This document shows positions 58,151 to 64,000 of a DNA stretch of 64,000 bases, one piece after another; position 1 is the first letter of the stretch, and the number at the start of each line of letters is the position of its first letter. Origin of the DNA: Aphrophora alni (taxonomy: Eukaryota; Arthropoda; Insecta; Hemiptera; Aphrophoridae); the NCBI GenBank assembly GCA_963513935.1, contig OY740767.1, positions 78,475,360-78,539,359 of the forward strand, written 5' to 3'. The notes beneath the pieces are model-generated. The model was not told the origin of the DNA and searched no databases. It was given only the letters and a program-made list of their open reading frames with translations. Both the position numbers and the translations under genes were made by a program.

Positions 58151-61100
58151 GAACTAAAATTTTCGGTTAAAATGAAAAATTCCTATTTTTCATTTTTTAA
58201 AAAACTAAAATTTTTGTATTAAACCCCTTTTCCGACATATCACATTTCATATTAACTATTTATTAATGGTTATCTTCATTAAATCTTTTATCATTTTACA
58301 TTATTAACATATATATCAAAATGTATTATTTTGCATTGATATTCATATATATTTTACAACATTTTATTCAAATTCATCTCTATATTTCATATTTATTTAC
58401 CATCTCCATTAATCATCATCATTAAATTTGACATAATAACCTAACAATATAAATAAACACATATTTAAATTTAAACAACATCTCCTCCATCATTCCATAT
58501 ATTTATATACTCAAAACACATTTTATTTATTACTGTATAATATTTATATATTCAAGACACATGTTATTTATTACTGTATACATACAAATTTGGTTAATAG
58601 TTCACTTTCGTCCATTACAGCCGTTTCTTCTAAACGTCCTTGCTGTAAATAAACACATTATCACACACAAAACATATTATATTTATATAAGGATTAATTC
58701 GTCTTATATGATTACAATTTTCTGCTTTGGTTGAACTAAAACAGAACTATGCCTTACATATATATAAAATACTTGTTAACTACAACGGTTACTATCCTAA
58801 TTGCAGTTAAAAGGAAAAATATTTATTTTATCGGAAATCTCTCTTTAATAAAAACAAAACAGTACACATTTATTCTTTCATTCATTCCTATCTCCCTCGG
58901 CTAATTTGTTGAACAAGCTGTATGTCAATATTTGTTAATCGACGTCCGGTTCACCACTTCCCTCTTCGTCTACACTTTGTTTATCCAGGTGGCGATAGCG
59001 GATGCGTACTACCGCTATGCTCTTGGCCTTACACAATTATGAATTTATTCGGGACTTATCCTTTTAATTACTGACCTATGCTACTTTCTCATAATCAGCT
59101 GACTATCCGTTATTTCTTTTTATCTTAATCGCTTCTACATTTTACAACTATTTAGCATCACAATTGATACATTTTATTTATTGAACTTTATTACTTTCTA
59201 TTAATATCTCCTAAGTCCTTCACATTTAAATTTTACTTTCCCTTCGGGCCTCCTTTCTTTCATAGTAGAATTTTTGAACTTAACTTTCTTCTTTCGATAT
59301 CTTATTTCTCCTTGTTTTTCCTTTAGAAAATTTCGTCCATTTTGTCTTTCAGGATCCGCCATTTTGATTATAGCTCTCCCTTCTCTCCCGTCTCTTGCGT
59401 CGAATCCGTCTTGTGCAAGTTCTGAATCGTTTTCGGAGTTATTATGCAAAATTTCGTCGTAATTTATTATTTTATTATTTTCGTAGATCATGGCCTCTGG
59501 CCCATTATTATTTATTTCTCCTACTTTATTTCCTTTATTCTCCGCTTCTTTCAGCCCTTCTTCTTTATTAATTAATTGTTTACCTTTATACCACGCTTTA
59601 ACTCTTGATTTGGCAACATGTTAATTTGTTTTAAAAATCTTCGTTTGTTTAAAAATTAATAAAATATATTAATATATAACAAAACCTAACTTATAAGACA
59701 TCATTTTTCTCAGAAAGATGCATATAATTTATCTATGTAATAAAAAAAATAATTTTTGAAACGGTTTTGGAGTAAGTGTGTTACATGTCAAAAATTTATG
59801 TTACCATTTTTCAGAAATACCTGTATCACCCAAAATCAAAAGCTTACAACCTTTTTCTAAGATGTACAAAAATTTAGTGATATATTTGTGAATACATTTC
59901 GGAAAAAATATATCAAAATTTGTTACATTTTGAATATTTAAAAAATTGTTTTACAAAAAAAGAGGAATGGTCCAGCTTATTTTCAATAAATCACCAAAAT
60001 TTGTAATATTTATGGAAAACCAACTTCTAAATATAATTATGTTCAGAAATGTTCATAGAATTTAGTAGTGTAATTTAAAAAAAGATTGAATAATAATTTT
60101 GGAGCCAGTATTGCATAGAACAAAAAAAAACACGAAAATCCAAGGCTAAATTTCACTTCAAAGTCCAATTGAGCGTAGAAAATCTATTTTTACATTTTTT
60201 ACGAGTATTACAAACGTTTTCTAGTATAAATATGAATAACAATTGGTAAAAAAAAAATCAAATTCTGAAATTTTGAATATAGAAATTGTACTTACCCGTA
60301 ATAAGTTATAAATTTTGCAAGGTTTACCCACTAACGCCTTTTTAGTAATGTTTTGTACACCTAAATCAACATTCACTAGATTTCACAATTACAATAACAC
60401 AATAGATTCTACAAAGAATAACACACATATAAACTTATATAATACATTTTTATAATCAATGAATACACTCGATTTATCACAAGAAATATGAAGAAAGCGA
60501 CAAAAAGAACGCCATTTTGCTTCAGTTTGCAACCGTCAATCCGAAACAACCACGTTGTCTTTAGGTTCCATATGACTGACTAAAACTTGGTTTATATCAT
60601 TGGAAAGGTCTGCATTTTGTCTATACAAAGAGATAAGAACCTGTCAGATAGGGCAAATGTAAAGCTATATTTAGAATAAACAAGGAGAGAAGTAGGTTAC
60701 AGTTCTTTAGCCGTCGAGTGCAGCAGTCTGCCGGAGAAATAGGGGACTTCAAAGAATTATTGTATTTTGTCTAAATGTAGCAAGATAATCAAATTTCATA
60801 ACCTCTAAAAGCTTGAAATATGAGCTTTTCAATGGTGTATAATTCATGTTTCTAAGAATTCATTTACTAGGGTAAAGTGGACTTGAAGAAAACAACCATT
60901 TTTTTTCTCTAAAACTGTTTTTTTGTGTTGAAAAAAATCTAGAATGAAAACCATTTGTCTTTCTGACATGTGGCGAACTCTGTTCGATAGGTAAACATTT
61001 GTACTAAGAACAGTATAATTGTCAAGGAATATGGTCAGAAAACATTATTATCACAACGTCCTAAAGGAGGACTCCATTTTGTATTCTTTGCCAACCGTCA

Positions 61101-61553
61101 TGTTTCTGTCTAAAACACGCCAAACTTTACCAATTAATTAAATATTTTTATAGCGTTTTATGAACTTTTGATTACATGTATATGCATCTACGAAACGTCA
61201 GCTTTACAATGGTATAACATTTATTTCGATAAGATGGTTTTAAGTAACTCTAATGACGAGTTGCAAAATGTGAGTTTTTTACAGTTGTCCATCTTTCGTC
61301 AGTGGTCAAATGACAGTTTCTTACCCAACTGCCAAATCTAAGGTTAAATAGCCCTTCATCTTTATTAAATATTGCATTTTTCCTCCTTATCGACTCATTG
61401 CTTACACTTAACTTCTTTCTTCGCTTTTGACCACCATCGGTTTTGTCACTACTCGGTCTAGACACGTCCTTGGCTTTTATTTTTATGTCTACCGGCATTT
61501 TGGTAGACAACGTATAAGCCCCTGATACTCGCTTATACGAATTTGGGCCTCCT
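58151..61553 (-). other. Internal region of the minus-strand element without pol
   Basis: 3.4 kb between the protease remnant and the polypurine tract. No reverse transcriptase, RNase H or integrase motif is found in any frame. A 96-codon minus-strand frame at 59201-59491 (charged, Lys/Arg/Glu-rich) and a 109-codon frame at 61250-61579 are unrecognised and may be parts of lost polyprotein or inserted sequence. AT-rich with long untranslatable stretches (59600-61240), possibly a secondary insertion. Confidence 0.5.
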
Positions 61554-62237
61554 CTATTTGCAGCTGACGACGCCACCATTTTGTTTGTCTCGCCGCCATC
61601 TTGATGGAAATTTTGCGTTATTGCCCAATCTTAACTTATCTTCTTTAAGAAAATCTACTACAATAAATTCGTTTTCTTTTACCAGTTGTAGGAAACCCTT
61701 TTCCATATTAATTCGACTTCGATATTTGCACATTAAATCACAACCCATTATCATTTTGCTCTCCAGCTAGGGTACCACCATAAATACCCCTCTTATTGAT
61801 TGGTTATTTATTCTAATCTCCAATAATGCTTGTAATTTAATCTTCTGTCGCTGGCTTTTTATCGCCGTCACCATTTCCGTATTTACAACTGGTAATTCCA
61901 AGATTTTATCGTTCCTGTTTTTTAGCACATTTTTATAAAAATCCTCTTGAACACAGGACATCTGGGCTCCTGTGTCAATGGACATATTTACTTTTATATT
62001 TTCAATTTCTATCATAATTTCCGGACATTTTTCGTAAACTTCACTATTTAACATTTTATTATCTCTTTCCTCCATTAAATCTTTTTTAATTTCGGTGTTT
62101 AAAATCCCCAATTTAATTTTATTTATTTTCAGATCCCCCCTTTTATGTTTGCTAAATTTGGTTTTTTCCTCGATCACAATTCCGTTTGTATTTTCCAATT
62201 TCTGCCAAAACTGTTGCCTTGAGATCTCGTATTTTAG
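61554..62237 (-). pseudogene. Retroelement aspartic protease region with in-frame stop
   Basis: The frame is -1 relative to gag and open from the frameshift site at 62237 downward; the first listed Met at 62198 is really a TTG. The active site is MSIDTGAQMSCV (near 61975), the D-T-G-A of retroviral aspartic proteases, followed by the flap-side segment LELPVVNTEM and an RGVFMVVP strand. A TAG at 61767-61769 then interrupts the frame, yet the same frame resumes with MIMGCDLM, the usual second conserved block (I-x-G-x-D), and runs to 61554. The domain is complete apart from the stop, so it is either recently inactivated or read through. No RT follows. Confidence 0.8.
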
Positions 62238-63687
62238 TTTTTTGTGACCTTAGGTGGGAATTTTTGGTTTGAAGGACCAGGGTTTTGAGGTATCTGTGGT
62301 TGGGGTTTGTTTTGGGTTTGACCATAGGATCGAAGGTTAGGGTTTTGGGATGGTTTTGAGTAGTCTTGATTCCTATGCCTGAAATTTTGATCTCTTTGTT
62401 GTCCGTCCCTCCTTTCGAAACTATTTGGTCTTCGAACTTCTCTTGACATCCCGTCTACGTTTTCAATTGTCCTCAAAAACTTAATGGCGTCCTCCAAATG
62501 CTCACTAGCCCTACCAATACACGCTAATTGAACTTTTTGGTCAAAATGCCTCATTAGTTGGTATATAAGGAATTCTTCCGGAATTTTGGGTTCCAAATAC
62601 TCGGCCTTTCGCACCATTTTACAAAAATAATCTACCCTACTTATATTTCCATTTGGATTATACCTATGGTTTTCGATCTGATTCCTAACTACTTGTTGAG
62701 TTTGATAACCCCAATAATGTTCTAAAAATAGCAATTTAAACTGGCTATATTCTTCTGTATCTCGCTTGATTATTTCCCACCACTCCATGGCAGCTCCTTT
62801 CAATTTTTCTCCACAACTTTTAATTTATCACTTTCTTCCATAACCGGATTTATTTCTTGAAATACTTCCTCAATTTGTTTTAAAAATTGAACAGGATTAT
62901 CTCTTGAATTTCCCCAAAATTCTATAGTTTTTGATTCTAAATTTGCCCTATCTAAATAAATTATATTTTTCGCACTTCCACAGGTTTCTTTATTTTTTGC
63001 GACTTCCCTAATTTTAACTTCTAACTTTTTAACTTTCTCCCCAATTTCTTTAGTCGACTTTCCCTGTTCCTTTAAACTGTCCGTCATTTTTTTAATTTCC
63101 CCTACGCACTCTTCCACTTTTTCTTCACAATTTTCTATTCGTCTCGTATTTTCGGCAATATTACTATCTATAGATTCCTTTATTTCCTCCATATATTTCC
63201 CTATTTCCTGTTTTCTAGCTTCTTCCCTTTGGATCCGTTTTGTCTCCATTTCTTCCTCTCTCTTTATTCTCTTGGCTTCTGCTTCTTCTCTTTCTTGCTT
63301 CCATTTGGCTTCCATTTCTTCTCTCTCCTGCTTCCGCTTGTTTTCTGATTCCTCATCTCTTTTGCTCCATTTGGCATCCAATTCTTCTTTTTCCTTCTTC
63401 CGTAATTCCTCCATCTGGATCCATTTGGCTTCCATCTCTTCTTTCTCCTTCTTTCGCAATGATTCCATTTCTTCCTTCTCCTGGTTTCTCTCAATTCTTT
63501 CTTCTATTCTTCTTATTTGTTCGTTGTCTTCCTTCTCCTTTTCTTTTTTCAGTTGTTCCGCTTTGTCCTGTTCCCTCTCTTGCTTTGTTCTATCCTCCAT
63601 TTGGTTCAGGTACCTCACCATTTTCTGCATTTCCGTTTCCTGTTCCTTTGAACCTTCCTGTTTTGCTGGATCTTTCGCTGGTCCCAT
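62234..63687 (-). pseudogene. Gag of the minus-strand gypsy-like element (frameshifted)
   Basis: The start is ATG 63687 (MGPAKDPAKQEG). Residues about 20-200 form a very long, highly charged coiled coil (EEMEAKWKQEREE-type repeats). A capsid-like region follows with TIEFWGNSRDNPVQFLKQIEEVF, typical of retrotransposon gag. The first frame stops at 62800-62802, but the homologous continuation (KGAAMEWWEIIKRD...) is open in the next frame from about 62812 to 62234, so a 1-nt indel in the short A run near 62806-62811 breaks the gene. The C terminus is Gln/Pro/Asn-rich and has no CCHC zinc knuckle. Total would be about 485 codons. Confidence 0.8.
62237..62243 (-). promoter_or_regulatory. Slippery heptamer A_AAA_AAC at the gag-pro junction
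   Basis: On the minus strand gag ends ACA AAA AAC TAA, so the canonical -1 heptamer sits directly before the stop codon, and the protease lies in the -1 frame. A GAGATCTC palindrome follows about 6 nt after the stop; I cannot define a strong stimulatory structure. Confidence 0.75.
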
Positions 63688-64000
63688 TTTCACTTCACTT
63701 ATTCACTTGATTTAATTAATTAAAAAATTTAAATTTCGGTTTAATTTGGACTCTACTTTTAATTATTATTATTTTTGCAATTTAGTATATTTGTCGTTGT
63801 AATTACCAGCACAACTTATTACTAACACACATGTACATTTAAATTATATCAGAACTTAAGATATTCTCGTTCGTATGAAACACTGAAAAATTCAAAATTT
63901 TGAAAATTTGTTCCAAAACTTTGCCATTCCGTGCTCCACGCTATTGGGCGCCACTTGCCGTGCTACGCTCGCTCCCGTAGGGTTCTTCTTGCCCCACGTT
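63688..64000 (-). other. Leader of the minus-strand element with primer-site-like repeats
   Basis: About 235 bp of AT-rich leader upstream of gag, then (63926-64000) GC-richer units: TGGCGCCCAA at 63944-63953 (minus strand) and AACGTGGGGC at 63991-64000, the 3' half of another Lys-type primer site cut by the window end. The 5' LTR should lie just beyond 64000. Confidence 0.65.

Noticed and set aside
61250..61579. 109-codon minus-strand frame as a protein gene
   Set aside because: Basic, no motif; it overlaps the end of the protease region in another frame. Kept only as a note in the internal region.

Overview
The window looks like a piece of an AT-rich invertebrate nuclear genome (an arthropod or similar animal is my guess) made almost entirely of mobile elements. 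Support for this: large retroelements and a Polinton/Maverick with eukaryotic gene structure, very long (CA)n and poly(A) tracts, no bacterial-style operons or Shine-Dalgarno sites, and no recognisable host gene. Many open frames here begin at TTG; I moved those starts to the first sensible ATG.

Region 1 (1-15680) is a tandem array of a Ty3/gypsy-like LTR retrotransposon with long (~2.07 kb) LTRs. The order is: 3' end of a non-autonomous copy (1-343), truncated LTR (344-989), full LTR (996-3067), initiator-Met-type primer site, leader, gag (3837-5120), a textbook -1 frameshift signal, pol (protease-RT-RNase H-integrase, to 8545), polypurine tract, LTR (9327-11399), an internally deleted non-autonomous body (11400-13605), and LTR (13606-15680).

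Region 2 (15681-34165) is about 18.5 kb of AT-rich sequence in which I find no gene, only simple repeats, small palindromes and one diverged dispersed repeat.

Region 3 (34172-51399) is a complete 17.2-kb Polinton/Maverick. It has a 6-bp target duplication (GGTTTA), ~640-bp terminal inverted repeats, and a rightward block carrying metalloprotease, SOCS-box-like protein, two unknowns, chromodomain integrase, packaging ATPase, a DUF8207-like protein, fibre-like protein, PLA2-like protein, adenain-type protease, penton-like minor capsid, a 48-aa peptide and double-jelly-roll major capsid. Converging on it is a leftward block with PolB and two unknown genes. The unusual cargo is a full-length secreted matrix metalloproteinase (signal peptide, cysteine switch, HExxHxxGxxH, hemopexin-like domain) followed by a probable Elongin-BC/Cullin-binding protein. 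This is my main candidate for something undescribed: a virus-like transposon with genes for extracellular-matrix cleavage and ubiquitin-ligase hijacking. The ATPase and protease reading frames each need a 1-nt frame change. A perfect 54-bp inverted repeat brackets the polymerase module.

Region 4 (51406-64000) holds a 220-bp (CA)n tract, then a 5.4-kb near-perfect palindrome (52723-58137, axis near 55430). I interpret its arms as two head-to-head LTR-plus-leader segments of a second gypsy-like element. The right arm is directly preceded on the minus strand by a polypurine tract and by that element's degraded internal region (gag and protease at 61554-63687, both with breaks; no reverse transcriptase). 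Its leader carries an iterated array of tRNA-Lys-type primer-binding-site-like sequences, and its gag-pro junction carries the same A_AAA_AAC slippery heptamer as the first element.
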